Made by a program: the position numbers and the translations under genes. DNA of 35,675 nt from a virus. The stretch is taken from IMG/VR virus record IMGVR_UViG_3300013286_000030, positions 1 to 35,675 of that record; one strand, given 5' to 3'. The notes under the pieces were generated by a model. The model saw only the letters and a list, made by a program, of their open reading frames with translations, searched no databases and had not been told where the DNA came from. Below are positions 6,720-15,914 of the stretch, in pieces (positions within the stretch are counted from its first letter, which is position 1; every line of letters starts with the position of its first letter).

Positions 6720-7490
6720 TTAGAAATAGGTTATATTGCCCATTTCTGGAAAATAGCACTCGTTGCGTGCTAGTGGCATATCAACCCTAGCTTCACAGTA
6801 GATATTCGGAACACCTAGCCCTATGGCTAATGCTAAATTACTACTTTGGTTTCCGATAAATGTGTCAGCACCTGCAATAACATTGGCTACTTCTAACATT
6901 GTAGATGTAGCATAGTAGGGTAGGTCCCAACCTGTCATATTACGGAATGCAGTGTATTCTTCAGGCAACCCTACAAACACGGCCTTATGCTCAAATCCTT
7001 GCGTAGTCCAATCTAGCCATTGTGCTCCGGGTCGTCCGGGTATCCATCTTTGACTACGGCTTATAACAATGTTTCTACCCTCTATAGTCTTTGGGTTAGG
7101 CACAGTGAGCCAGGGTGTTGATTTGGCTTTGAGTGCGTCTTCTGGGCTCAATCCAAACACACTGCTATAGACATCGATATAGTTTCCAGGATGGCCTACA
7201 AAGGGTGGGCGGAACTTGTCCAAGTTATGACTAATGGCATGCACCTTTGGGTCCATGACTTCAAATGCGCTAATGTAATCTTGTGCGAGCATAAAGTCCC
7301 GCATGTATGCAAAGTCGCCCTGTGTCATGCGACCCTGATGAAAAGCTGTAGGTAGGCTACCATAGTAGTGTTGCCCTATCCAGTTCATTTGATCTAGATG
7401 TAGATAGAACTCTCCGCCTCCAAAATGTTTTACCATAGGCAGTCCATAGAGTAGATCGCCAAATGCACCGGAATGTTTAAAAGTTTTCAT
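6720..7490 (-). CDS. GT-B glycosyltransferase, heptosyltransferase-like (second copy)
   Basis: The protein has 256 residues. KHSGAFGDLLYGLPMVKHF is the N-terminal GxGD-type loop, and VIAGADTFIGNQSSNLALA followed by IGLGVP is the C-terminal donor-site motif of GT9-like enzymes. The two ends are better conserved than the middle. It is distantly similar in design to the 5746-6519 gene, so the pair may act on successive sugars. A minus-strand GTAAATA lies 20-27 bases upstream of the start. No clear ribosome binding site is visible in the very AT-rich leader. Confidence 0.75.
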   Translation of the reverse strand: MKTFKHSGAFGDLLYGLPMVKHFGGGEFYLHLDQMNWIGQHYYGSLPTAFHQGRMTQGDFAYMRDFMLAQDYISAFEVMDPKVHAISHNLDKFRPPFVGHPGNYIDVYSSVFGLSPEDALKAKSTPWLTVPNPKTIEGRNIVISRSQRWIPGRPGAQWLDWTTQGFEHKAVFVGLPEEYTAFRNMTGWDLPYYATSTMLEVANVIAGADTFIGNQSSNLALAIGLGVPNIYCEARVDMPLARNECYFPEMGNITYF

Positions 7491-7509
7491 ATTATATTAT
7501 ATACACATA

Positions 7510-7517
7510 TATTTACA
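7510..7517 (-). promoter_or_regulatory. Late promoter-like octamer TGTAAATA (minus strand)
   Basis: TGTAAATA on the minus strand lies 20-27 bases before the start of the 6720-7490 gene. It faces away from a GATAAATA on the plus strand at 7546-7553. The spacing suits a T4-type late start, but the match is short. Confidence 0.35.
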
Positions 7518-7545
7518 TGGTGCAACTGTTGCCCATTAAGATCAT

Positions 7546-7553
7546 GATAAATA
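7546..7553 (+). promoter_or_regulatory. T4-type late promoter-like octamer GATAAATA
   Basis: GATAAATATCG at 7546-7556 sits 19 bases before the start of the 830-aa adhesin gene, with CAAGGAACA as a possible ribosome binding site between. The same 11-mer recurs upstream of the HNH gene on the minus strand (26652-26642). Confidence 0.6.
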
Positions 7554-7571
7554 TCGTGCCAAGGAACACAA

Positions 7572-10064
7572 ATGTCATTTACTCATGTAAGCATAACCGA
7601 ATTAATCAGCACTGCTACCTATAATACTATACAAAATACTATTCACGGTGCATTATCATTGTATGGATCTGATCCCACAGGCGGACAAATAACATCGGGC
7701 GGTAATATAGTACACTCCGCTGGGGAATGGTTACCTTTGTACAACGACATCAACAGATGTACTATACACCAAACAGGTAATCCTTTGCTCGTACCGTTTA
7801 GCAATACATGCACAGCCTACTTTGTCAATCTACTTGGTGATGCTGCTGATCTTGCATCCAATGGAAACGTTTATAACGTAGGAGACAATCAGTTATCACA
7901 AATTGTCACTTCTAGCCAAAGAACTTTATCTTGGGACAATGCAAGTACAGTTCACCATACCGTAACATACGATTGGACCAACGTCAACAAGGCAGACTAC
8001 TTTTTCAATCTTGGCGGAAAGATCACAGCATCGTTAAGTTATCTAGCAGGATTGTATATTGGACAAAACGCCGCATGGACTACATTGATCGACAATGCGA
8101 CTACTCCGTTAGCTGGATACAAAATTGACAGATCAAATAGATACGGCAGTGCATACACTAGAACAGAAGGTTCTAACACTATTACAGTTACCTTTACTCG
8201 TAACAACCTATATTCGTATACAGTAAACATAGCAATATCAACTACTGCTGGTCAAGTAACTTTACCAATAACTGGTGCAGTATTGCACTACATTTCACGA
8301 GGCGATCTAGGAGGAATTGGAGCACCTGAACCAGTCTATCAAAACACTGTAACATTTGATGGAAGTTCCGGACCTGCAGGTCCTTACAAGTCACTATATA
8401 TTTCTCCAACATCATTACAAGATTTTACTTTTAGCACAGATGGAACAGGAGCCACAGCTCAAACCATAACATTGACCAATTATGGTAATATTGATATTAC
8501 TATATCGGCAATAACTCCTACCCTAACGGGTGGAGTAGTAGCTCATATTGACACTAATGGACTAGGCAACTTTAAGTTAACAGCAGGTACTCCGGGGCCT
8601 GCAAAGACATTTACGTTGTATTACACTGGATCAAACGCCGGATCATATTCTAACTATGTCTATATAGATAGCAATGCTGATAACTCTAGAGCTACCATTA
8701 ACACAAAGCAGATTATTAGCGGGTTTGTATTAACACCCGCAAGTTTCTCACAAACAGTATTATCTCCAGGCAAATTGAGTCAACAATTTGTTATAACCAA
8801 TGCTGCTTCTTATGTTGATTATTCATACAGTATAGTATTGGGCGGTACAGGGTTCTCTGTAACAAAAACAGAGTTTGGTCCTACATTTACATTTGACAGT
8901 ACTGGGTTATCTAATGGGACATACAGTATAACATTAAGAGTTACAGTAAATGGGTTTTCTGCTACTGCTACCGCCACTGTCGTGTTAGATATTGAAACTA
9001 GACACATCGGAGAATGGATAAGTCCGCGTAGCCCATATAATGCCATAGTTGGAATGAGTTATGACGTAGTAGGCGGAATTAGACAGTTAACTATTGGCGT
9101 GGGCCGTGGCGGGGATGGCGAGCTTGAACTTTATCAGCAAAGTGATGCCACTAAGGCCATCAATATAGAATCAACCTTGGGTATCAATGCTGATCCTAAT
9201 CCAGCATTGGGCCCTCCTTTATATCCAGGCAATGACGCCGGCGGACGCTTCTGGTGTCAGTTTATGAAAGGTCCAGGTTGGGGTGGTTATGGAGTTATAT
9301 TAAGTGATTACACATCTCCATACGTTGGTTATCAAACTATTCCTGTATCCAGTAATTATATAAAACGTAGTTATAAATTCAATGCTAAAACAACTGGAAA
9401 TTACTCTTGGTCATTCTGTGTAGACGATAGTGGTTGGGTAGAGATATCTACAGAAAATGGACTATATACTACAGGCGGTGGTACTTATAGATATCCAACA
9501 ACTGGCAGTGTATACCTAACTGCAGGCGAACATGTGCTAAACATTTTTGTTCGAAACACAGGTCGTCCGGGACAAATCGCATTTTTGTTAACAGATGATT
9601 CAGATGGTTCTACGGCATGGAGTACACTGCTTCCTATCAGAACAGCCTATCAAGGGTGGATGGAAGTATATAAAATAGTATTGAATCAAGGGGCTTATAC
9701 CTATCAAAGCGCAGGTTATATTGTTAAAGATGGTGGAATGGTATTTGACTCTTCAGATTACTATGGAGGATTAAACTATGGATCTTTTTTTGCTGGAGGA
9801 TCTATTTTTAATATCAATGATGATGGATTTGGTAATTTACAAATCACTTTTGGCACCAAAACGGCATCTGCTAGTTCTTATGATGATGTGACATTGAACG
9901 AAATCCCTTACTTGCCTTATTATTATTCTGAACATAATGCCACTAGGTATGTCAATTTAGAAGCAAAGCCGGCCAATGGAACTACACAATACTTTATTGG
10001 TTTTAGTGCTCCTGTTGCATATTTTAGTAATGTTGTAACTCTTCCAAAATCATATCCAAGGTAA
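7572..10064 (+). CDS. Large modular adhesin/tail structural protein
   Basis: The protein has 830 residues and no signal peptide. Residues 1-250 form a repetitive beta-rich part with a short helical start (SFTHVSITELISTATYNTI). About 280-375 resembles an ASH/choice-of-anchor-type Ig domain (TITLTNYGNIDITISAI). About 380-470 looks like a second Ig-like domain (FVITNAASYVDYSYSIVLGG). About 590-680 resembles a PA14/GLEYA-type carbohydrate-binding fold (CVDDSGWVEIS, YLTAGEHVLNIFVRN). A Tyr/Gly-rich C-terminal part follows. No catalytic motif is seen. Size, modular beta structure and a late-type promoter suggest a virion surface protein that binds host glycan. It sits between glycosyltransferase genes and the modification cluster. 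Confidence 0.75.
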   Translation: MSFTHVSITELISTATYNTIQNTIHGALSLYGSDPTGGQITSGGNIVHSAGEWLPLYNDINRCTIHQTGNPLLVPFSNTCTAYFVNLLGDAADLASNGNVYNVGDNQLSQIVTSSQRTLSWDNASTVHHTVTYDWTNVNKADYFFNLGGKITASLSYLAGLYIGQNAAWTTLIDNATTPLAGYKIDRSNRYGSAYTRTEGSNTITVTFTRNNLYSYTVNIAISTTAGQVTLPITGAVLHYISRGDLGGIGAPEPVYQNTVTFDGSSGPAGPYKSLYISPTSLQDFTFSTDGTGATAQTITLTNYGNIDITISAITPTLTGGVVAHIDTNGLGNFKLTAGTPGPAKTFTLYYTGSNAGSYSNYVYIDSNADNSRATINTKQIISGFVLTPASFSQTVLSPGKLSQQFVITNAASYVDYSYSIVLGGTGFSVTKTEFGPTFTFDSTGLSNGTYSITLRVTVNGFSATATATVVLDIETRHIGEWISPRSPYNAIVGMSYDVVGGIRQLTIGVGRGGDGELELYQQSDATKAINIESTLGINADPNPALGPPLYPGNDAGGRFWCQFMKGPGWGGYGVILSDYTSPYVGYQTIPVSSNYIKRSYKFNAKTTGNYSWSFCVDDSGWVEISTENGLYTTGGGTYRYPTTGSVYLTAGEHVLNIFVRNTGRPGQIAFLLTDDSDGSTAWSTLLPIRTAYQGWMEVYKIVLNQGAYTYQSAGYIVKDGGMVFDSSDYYGGLNYGSFFAGGSIFNINDDGFGNLQITFGTKTASASSYDDVTLNEIPYLPYYYSEHNATRYVNLEAKPANGTTQYFIGFSAPVAYFSNVVTLPKSYPR

Positions 10065-10105
10065 CATCAATACCTAGCACCTTGAATTAAACACTAGGAT
10101 AATTA

Positions 10106-11221
10106 GTGTATATGCAGGCTAAACCTCGTCCCAAGTTCACATGGCACCGTAATCCAGTGTTAGATACTACGATGACATTCGAAGATGATCCATTTATGGT
10201 GTACTATCCCGACGAGTGGAATGAACAATATGAACATGTTTGGTATATTGATCCTAGATTTAACCCAACTGATGACACTGTCTGGGCAATTAAATGTATA
10301 CCTACTGGTGTAAACATAGGTATTAAGAAGGAAGGCTATGTTATTCCCAATGTTAAGATAGAAGTTAATCCTGCTCTATCATATCTAGATGTTGATATCA
10401 ACGAATGTTGTCCTGCCTATTGGGATCTGGCATATGAATGTGCATGGGAATTAGATTCAGAGTACACAGAAGAACGCACCTGGGTAATCAAATTTAGTCC
10501 AGCTTATAGAAAACCTAAAAGTTGGAAATGGTACGGTGTTATAGAATTAAATATTCCTAAATTAGATGTTGTATTCATCAGCTATAACGAACCTAATGCA
10601 GAAGACAATTGGCTTCGTGTATTGGAGAAAGCTCCACATGCCAAACGAGTAGATGGGGTTAAAGGTATCTTCAATGCTCATAAAGCCGCAGCAAAGTTGG
10701 CATCGACTGACATGTTTTATATAGTTGATGGTGATGCATATCTAACAGATAATTGGCAGTTTGATTTTAATCCCATTATATTTGATAGAGATTGTTCATA
10801 TGTATGGTACAGTCGTAATCCTGTAAACGATCTTATTTACGAAAACGGTGGAGTTAAATTATTCCCTAGATCCTTGTTGAGAAAGAAACGTAAATGGACC
10901 TCACTAGATATGTTTACAAGTATATCTGATAAGATTAAAGTAATGGATACCGTTAGTAACACAACAACATTTAACACAGACGAGTTCTCAACATGGCGTA
11001 GTGCTTTTAGAGAATGTGTTAAACTATATACTATCAATCAAACAACTAAATTAAATGTATGGCTAACCATTGGGGAAGATAAACCATTTGGGAAACATGC
11101 CATTGCAGGAGCAGAGGCTGGTTATCAATATGCAAAAGACAATGCAGACAACTACAAAGCACTAAAGAACATCAACGACTATGAATGGTTGTACAATCAA
11201 TTTAATAAAAGAATAGAATGA
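10106..11221 (+). CDS. GT-A-like glycosyltransferase
   Basis: The protein has 371 residues. The C-terminal half carries LDVVFISYNEP (about 153-163) as a nucleotide-sugar binding start, GIFNAHKAAAKLAS as the following helix, and FYIVDGDAYL with Asp218-Gly-Asp220 as the metal-binding DxD motif of GT-A enzymes. The first 140 residues are an extra tryptophan-rich beta region I do not recognise, which might bind the acceptor. GTG at 10106 has AGGA six bases upstream; ATG at 10112 is possible but with longer spacing. It is the first gene of a twelve-gene run, and its stop overlaps the radical SAM start by four bases. Confidence 0.7.
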   Translation: MYMQAKPRPKFTWHRNPVLDTTMTFEDDPFMVYYPDEWNEQYEHVWYIDPRFNPTDDTVWAIKCIPTGVNIGIKKEGYVIPNVKIEVNPALSYLDVDINECCPAYWDLAYECAWELDSEYTEERTWVIKFSPAYRKPKSWKWYGVIELNIPKLDVVFISYNEPNAEDNWLRVLEKAPHAKRVDGVKGIFNAHKAAAKLASTDMFYIVDGDAYLTDNWQFDFNPIIFDRDCSYVWYSRNPVNDLIYENGGVKLFPRSLLRKKRKWTSLDMFTSISDKIKVMDTVSNTTTFNTDEFSTWRSAFRECVKLYTINQTTKLNVWLTIGEDKPFGKHAIAGAEAGYQYAKDNADNYKALKNINDYEWLYNQFNKRIE

Positions 11222-12618
11222 GTATAGAAACAAATCGTATACAGAGAACAATTAAGATAGTAAACGAAGTTAGCCCTACATTCTGTTTGGCAAAATGGCA
11301 TCATACATCTATGTATCTGCATCTGGGTAATACTCACAGTTGCTATCATCCTGCACCACATGCCATTCCCCTAGCTGAAATAAAAGACAATCCGGGAGCA
11401 CTACACAATACACTTCAAAAGAAGAAAGAACGTGCAGAGATGTTAGTAGGCGAGAAGCCCGATGGTTGCCAGTACTGTTGGAATGTCGAAAGCCTAAGTC
11501 CTGATCATATATCCGATCGTATGATTCGCAATGCTAGCCTTTATACTCCAGAACGCCTAGATGAGATCACTGATAACAATTGGCAACTAGATGTTAATCC
11601 AGATTACATAGAAGTCAGCTTCAGCAATGAGTGTAATTTTAAATGCGGATATTGTCATCCTAAACATTCTAGCAGTTACTACAGTGAGATCAAACAGTTT
11701 GGACCTTATCCAAACGTAAAGAATCACGGCAACAGCATTGACCAATTTACTATTCATCAAGAAGAAAACAATTCCTGGATTGAGGCTTGGTGGAAGTGGT
11801 GGCCTGAAATGTCTAAGTCACTAAACATCTTACGTATTACAGGCGGCGAGCCTTTGATGCACCGTAGTACTTGGAGATTGTTCGAACATCTAAAACAGGA
11901 ACCAAAACCCAACTTGGAACTTAATCTTAACAGTAACTTTGGAGTTAAGACCGCAATGGTTGAGCGCCTTAGTGATAATGTAAATGTATTATTAGAGAGT
12001 AATTCTATAAGTAGATTTAAATTATTCTCTAGTATGGACAGTTGGGGTCCTCGAGCAGAGTATATGCGTACAGGATTAGATACAGAATTGTGGGAACATA
12101 ATCTTGATCATTACATTCGAACAACTCATTCCGAAGTTTCTATTATGTGTACTTTTAATATTTTGAGTGTGACTTCGTTTACTGATTTTCTAAAAAAGAT
12201 ATTAGAATGGCGGGTAACTTACAATGACATCATACAGGTGCCGGCTGATAAGAAGATAAGGAAGATACGATTCGATACTCCTTATCTAAAAGAGCCTTTG
12301 CAGTATGATATGCACATTCTTCCAAAAGAAGAATTCATTCCATATCTTGATCAAATATTGACATTCATTGATGATAATAGAGATGAGGATGACATTACTA
12401 AGTTCTCAGATATGGAGTATGAGCGATTCCGTAGAGTAAGAGATTACTTTGCAACAGTAGCATACGACGAAGATCGTATTAAAGAAGGACGCATAGATTT
12501 CTACAATTGGTTTACTGAATACGATCGTAGAAGAAATGTTAATTTTCTAGAAACATTTCCAGAAATGACAAACTTTTGGAACATGTGTAAAAACTTATCT
12601 ATAAATATGCTACTATAA
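11218..12618 (+). CDS. Radical SAM protein with N-terminal twitch-like cysteine motif (first copy)
   Basis: The protein has 466 residues. Radical SAM enzymes bind a [4Fe-4S] cluster through CxxxCxxC and cleave S-adenosylmethionine to start radical chemistry. Here the motif is Cys139, Cys143, Cys146 in NECNFKCGYCHP, followed by RITGGEPLM, the GGE motif for SAM binding. Before the core, Cys23, Cys42, Cys84 and Cys87 (CYHP and CQYCW contexts) look like ligands of an auxiliary cluster. This is the N-terminal twitch arrangement reported for a phage and bacterial radical SAM family. The gene overlaps its neighbours at both ends (ATGA and TAATG). It pairs with the 525-aa protein at 17828, which has the same cysteine positions. 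The substrate is unknown; a sugar or peptide in the surrounding pathway is plausible. Confidence 0.9.
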   Translation: MSIETNRIQRTIKIVNEVSPTFCLAKWHHTSMYLHLGNTHSCYHPAPHAIPLAEIKDNPGALHNTLQKKKERAEMLVGEKPDGCQYCWNVESLSPDHISDRMIRNASLYTPERLDEITDNNWQLDVNPDYIEVSFSNECNFKCGYCHPKHSSSYYSEIKQFGPYPNVKNHGNSIDQFTIHQEENNSWIEAWWKWWPEMSKSLNILRITGGEPLMHRSTWRLFEHLKQEPKPNLELNLNSNFGVKTAMVERLSDNVNVLLESNSISRFKLFSSMDSWGPRAEYMRTGLDTELWEHNLDHYIRTTHSEVSIMCTFNILSVTSFTDFLKKILEWRVTYNDIIQVPADKKIRKIRFDTPYLKEPLQYDMHILPKEEFIPYLDQILTFIDDNRDEDDITKFSDMEYERFRRVRDYFATVAYDEDRIKEGRIDFYNWFTEYDRRRNVNFLETFPEMTNFWNMCKNLSINMLL

Positions 12619-13352
12619 TGAATAAGTTAACTGACATCTTTGCTAATAATCTGTTTAATGGTGCCCAAGATTTTAATAATGGGGCACCTTTACCAATGAC
12701 GGTTATTGATAACTTTCTACCAGAATCATTTGCTAAAAAGTTGTTCGAAGAGAGTACTAGTGTAGAAGATACAGAGTGGAAAACATTTACACGAAATGGT
12801 AGTCATATGAAGGAACTAAACAAACTTCATCTTACTCCGGATGCTTTTCATCTAGTGTCATATCTTCACAGCAGTTATTTTCTAAATCAGTTGTCTGCCT
12901 ACACAGGCATTACTGGATTGATTCCAGATCCTCATATGGTGGGTGCAGGATATAGTAAAAGTTTTAATGGTGATATACTTAAAGTTCATAATGATTTTAA
13001 TTGGAACGATACATTGCAATTACACAGAGTATTATCACTTATAATCTATCTAACTCCTGAGTGGGATCCAAACTGGGGAGGTGGTTTAGATTTTTATGAC
13101 AACAAAAAAGAAAACATAATAACTACTGTAGATACACTATTCAATCGATGCCTAATATGGAAATATGACAAGGTTGGATATCATGGATACGAAACTCCTA
13201 TCAGTTGTCCTATTGACATACATAGAACAACCTTTAGAGTATTCTATTATACAAGTAATTCAACACACTTGAAAGACGATCCGCCGCACAGGAGTCAATA
13301 TTGGATTGATCCTGTTACTAAATTACCTTACGATGTTAAGGAAGAAAAATAA
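12618..13352 (+). CDS. 2OG-Fe(II) oxygenase, prolyl hydroxylase-like
   Basis: The protein has 244 residues. LKVHNDFNW gives His124 and Asp126; HRVLSLIIYLTPEWDPNWGG followed by GLDFY is the characteristic P4H strand-turn; YHGYETP gives the distal His189; and RTTFRVFYYTSN supplies the 2OG-binding Arg. The motif set matches the P4H-type group better than the first three oxygenases of the 3582-5743 cassette. Its ATG shares one base with the stop of the radical SAM gene (TAATG). It is AT-rich like the four genes that follow. Lying inside a glycan-modification run, its target may be a sugar chain, a glycoprotein or a small molecule. Confidence 0.87.
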   Translation: MNKLTDIFANNLFNGAQDFNNGAPLPMTVIDNFLPESFAKKLFEESTSVEDTEWKTFTRNGSHMKELNKLHLTPDAFHLVSYLHSSYFLNQLSAYTGITGLIPDPHMVGAGYSKSFNGDILKVHNDFNWNDTLQLHRVLSLIIYLTPEWDPNWGGGLDFYDNKKENIITTVDTLFNRCLIWKYDKVGYHGYETPISCPIDIHRTTFRVFYYTSNSTHLKDDPPHRSQYWIDPVTKLPYDVKEEK

Positions 13353-13355
13353 ATT

Positions 13356-14522
13356 ATGATATACACTAATACAAATGCTCATCACGGTTCCTTTGAAAAA
13401 TCTCTATTTAAAAATTTATCAGAAGCCCAATTAGAACCTAACTCAATTTACTGGTATGATCAACATGATCATGTAATCAGGGGAACTCCATTTCCTGTGT
13501 TCATTGAAGATAAACACTGGGAACATTTACGCAACGATCCTACCGCAAAAATATTCATGTTTTACGGAGATGAATATTTTAATATGAATGATGTAGATGA
13601 TTGGTGCAACATTATAAAATTACAAACAATTAATCCGTCTCAAATATATTTGATAACAACAGATGAAAATTGGACTAAATGGGTTACTACCCGATTTGCA
13701 GAACAGGACATAGTCGGAGTTAATGTACAACCGTATAATCTTTTAATGGGAAGATGCCAAGTTCAAGAAAACGAATCGAACATTACAAATAGATTCAGTT
13801 CTCTCAGTAGGAATTTTAGTGACTGGAGATTACACATGTATGCAGAATTACTTGACAGAGATATATTGAAACATTTTAATTATACATTTAACAATATTTG
13901 TCCTTACGGTGATATCGTAACATTTGATCAAGATACTATGAAAGAAATATTAAACTCAAAAGGTTATAATACTTCTTCAGAACAGTTTAATAATTGGTTA
14001 TCCAATGTACCGTATGAATTGTCGACTAACGTATTGGAAAAGATGTCTCAACAGACATTTGATGTTATTAAATCGTCAGGTATACATTTAACAATTGAAT
14101 CACATTTTGATCCGTTTTGGACTAATTCAGGAAAAGTAGATTCAGTTGATCCTCAATATTTTTCACCAGCCTTTCCGACTGAAAAATTTTACAAGGCAAT
14201 TGCTTGCCATAAGCCTTTTATATTATTTTCAACTCCGTATTTTTTGAAAGAAATTAAAGAAAACTTGGGTTATGAAACATTTCATCCATACATAGATGAA
14301 TCCTATGATAGTATATCGGATAACAACTTACGTCTTATGGCAATAGCGGATGAGATAGAAAGAATATCTAAATTATCAAATGAAGATTTCAATTCTTTAT
14401 TAACAAACTGTGCAGCAATATCTGAAAGAAATTTTAATTTATTCGTTACACAAAAATCCGAAATACAATTCGGTGATAAGTTTGACTGGGTACATGAATA
14501 TCTAGTACAATTTCCATATTAA
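13356..14522 (+). CDS. Fucosyltransferase/exostosin-like glycosyltransferase (first copy)
   Basis: The protein has 388 residues. Near the C-terminus, TEKFYKAIACHKPFILFSTP followed by LGYETFHPYIDESYD resembles the conserved (S/T)EK...KPF...G pattern of GT-B enzymes in the GT10/GT47 range. The N-terminal half is divergent. The following gene has the same C-terminal signature and a similar layout, so the two are probably old paralogues acting in the same pathway. The coding sequence is very AT-rich (15 and 17 G+C in two counted 60-base lines). A GGAAG ribosome binding site lies at the end of the previous gene. Exact sugar specificity cannot be read. Confidence 0.6.
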   Translation: MIYTNTNAHHGSFEKSLFKNLSEAQLEPNSIYWYDQHDHVIRGTPFPVFIEDKHWEHLRNDPTAKIFMFYGDEYFNMNDVDDWCNIIKLQTINPSQIYLITTDENWTKWVTTRFAEQDIVGVNVQPYNLLMGRCQVQENESNITNRFSSLSRNFSDWRLHMYAELLDRDILKHFNYTFNNICPYGDIVTFDQDTMKEILNSKGYNTSSEQFNNWLSNVPYELSTNVLEKMSQQTFDVIKSSGIHLTIESHFDPFWTNSGKVDSVDPQYFSPAFPTEKFYKAIACHKPFILFSTPYFLKEIKENLGYETFHPYIDESYDSISDNNLRLMAIADEIERISKLSNEDFNSLLTNCAAISERNFNLFVTQKSEIQFGDKFDWVHEYLVQFPY

Positions 14523-14534
14523 TTAAAAACTGCC

Positions 14535-15914
14535 TTGATAAATTTTGTATTTGAAACATTAAGCGATGATGGACTACTGCTAAATTTGGTTAACTGCCCG
14601 GATGTAAATTCGTCTGGTATAAAAAGATTTACAGTAAGTCCTACTATATCTTCTCTTATTAGATGTTGGAGAGTTGATTATCAACATAGGGGAGATATTG
14701 CAAATTCAATTTCGCATTCTTTCTCACCACCGGCATCCGGATCCTACATTATTCCAGTAGGTGTAGCACACTCTCCACATGACTGGTGCGGACCGGAGTC
14801 TTTTGATAATAGTTCAGCTATTCAGCCCTTTAAAAATTTATTTTATTATCTAAATGAAACATACTTAGAAGATTTACGTAGTGGTAGAGCATTTTTATTA
14901 TTAGACCAAACACACGAAGGTTATCAAACAAGTTGGCTTTGGGATTGGTTCTTTAAAAGTTGCTCTCATTATGGCATCAATCCCCGACAAATTATCTATC
15001 TAACTGGTAATATGGATTGTAATACTCAATATGATAAATGGGCAGAAGCCACTGGTAATACACAAAATAAAATGTTAGTGATACCACATGCACATTTTGA
15101 AAATGTGATTTATGAAATTTCTGAAGGTTACAAACATCTTAAAATGTTCCCTCCGGGTATAACATCAAAGAGAGAACTACCCACAGTAGATTATCATTTG
15201 TCTTACAAGAATTCTAACATAGAAAACATAAAGATGTTCAACGTTTTACAAAAACGTCCAAGAGTACATCGTATGTGGTTATTCAAATATCTACTTGATG
15301 CAGGATTAATAGAAAACAATATTGTTTCTATGAACGTGTTTGATCATGCGTTGACTTATTTTGAAAATAAAACTATGGATAAAGCAGACTATGATAATAT
15401 AATAAAATTATTACCATTAACTCCTAATGACAATCCGTCGTCCTACAACAAAGATAATTTTACATCAGGCGACGGCGGAACGTACATATTATCCCTTAAC
15501 GATCAGACTATGTTAGACAGCTGGTGTTCCGTAGTTAGCGAAGCATCGTATGGAAAATCGGAGCTATCGTGTTTCATAAGTGAAAAAACATTTAAACCAA
15601 TTGCTTGTGCTCATCCATTTATTATTGTAGGCAGTAAAGGATCTCTTAATAATTTGCGTAAAATGGGATACAAGACTTTTGATCCATATATCGATGAGCG
15701 ATATGATGACCTAGACGATTGGGACAGAATGGAGGCAATCACTAAAGAAATGCAACGTCTTAATTCTATGACAACCGAAAAACGAGTAGAATGGTTCAAT
15801 AGTCTTGCTAATATATTAGATTACAACTATAATGTATTATCATCAAATTATAAAAAACATGTTTTTGAACTTATAAACATACTCAATGATCATATATGTA
15901 CAATAAACAAATAA
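14535..15914 (+). CDS. Fucosyltransferase/exostosin-like glycosyltransferase (second copy, TTG start)
   Basis: The protein has 459 residues. The signature SEKTFKPIACAHPFIIVGSK followed by MGYKTFDPYIDERYDD aligns with the C-terminal motif of the preceding gene. Earlier segments (YYLNETYLEDLRSGRAFLLL and IYLTGNMDC) also match its neighbour's layout. TTG at 14535 is the only start codon between the in-frame stop at 14520 and the conserved N-terminus, and no good ribosome binding site is visible. The gene is extremely AT-rich (11 of 60 G+C in 15361-15420) and overlaps the next gene by 19 bases. Function is inferred from the motif and the pathway context. Confidence 0.6.
   Translation: MINFVFETLSDDGLLLNLVNCPDVNSSGIKRFTVSPTISSLIRCWRVDYQHRGDIANSISHSFSPPASGSYIIPVGVAHSPHDWCGPESFDNSSAIQPFKNLFYYLNETYLEDLRSGRAFLLLDQTHEGYQTSWLWDWFFKSCSHYGINPRQIIYLTGNMDCNTQYDKWAEATGNTQNKMLVIPHAHFENVIYEISEGYKHLKMFPPGITSKRELPTVDYHLSYKNSNIENIKMFNVLQKRPRVHRMWLFKYLLDAGLIENNIVSMNVFDHALTYFENKTMDKADYDNIIKLLPLTPNDNPSSYNKDNFTSGDGGTYILSLNDQTMLDSWCSVVSEASYGKSELSCFISEKTFKPIACAHPFIIVGSKGSLNNLRKMGYKTFDPYIDERYDDLDDWDRMEAITKEMQRLNSMTTEKRVEWFNSLANILDYNYNVLSSNYKKHVFELINILNDHICTINK

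Noticed and set aside
7496-7525. Sigma-70-like TTGCAC-18-TATAAT on the minus strand before the 6720-7490 gene
   Set aside because: Transcription would start at or inside the ATG; the late-type TGTAAATA at 7510-7517 is better placed.
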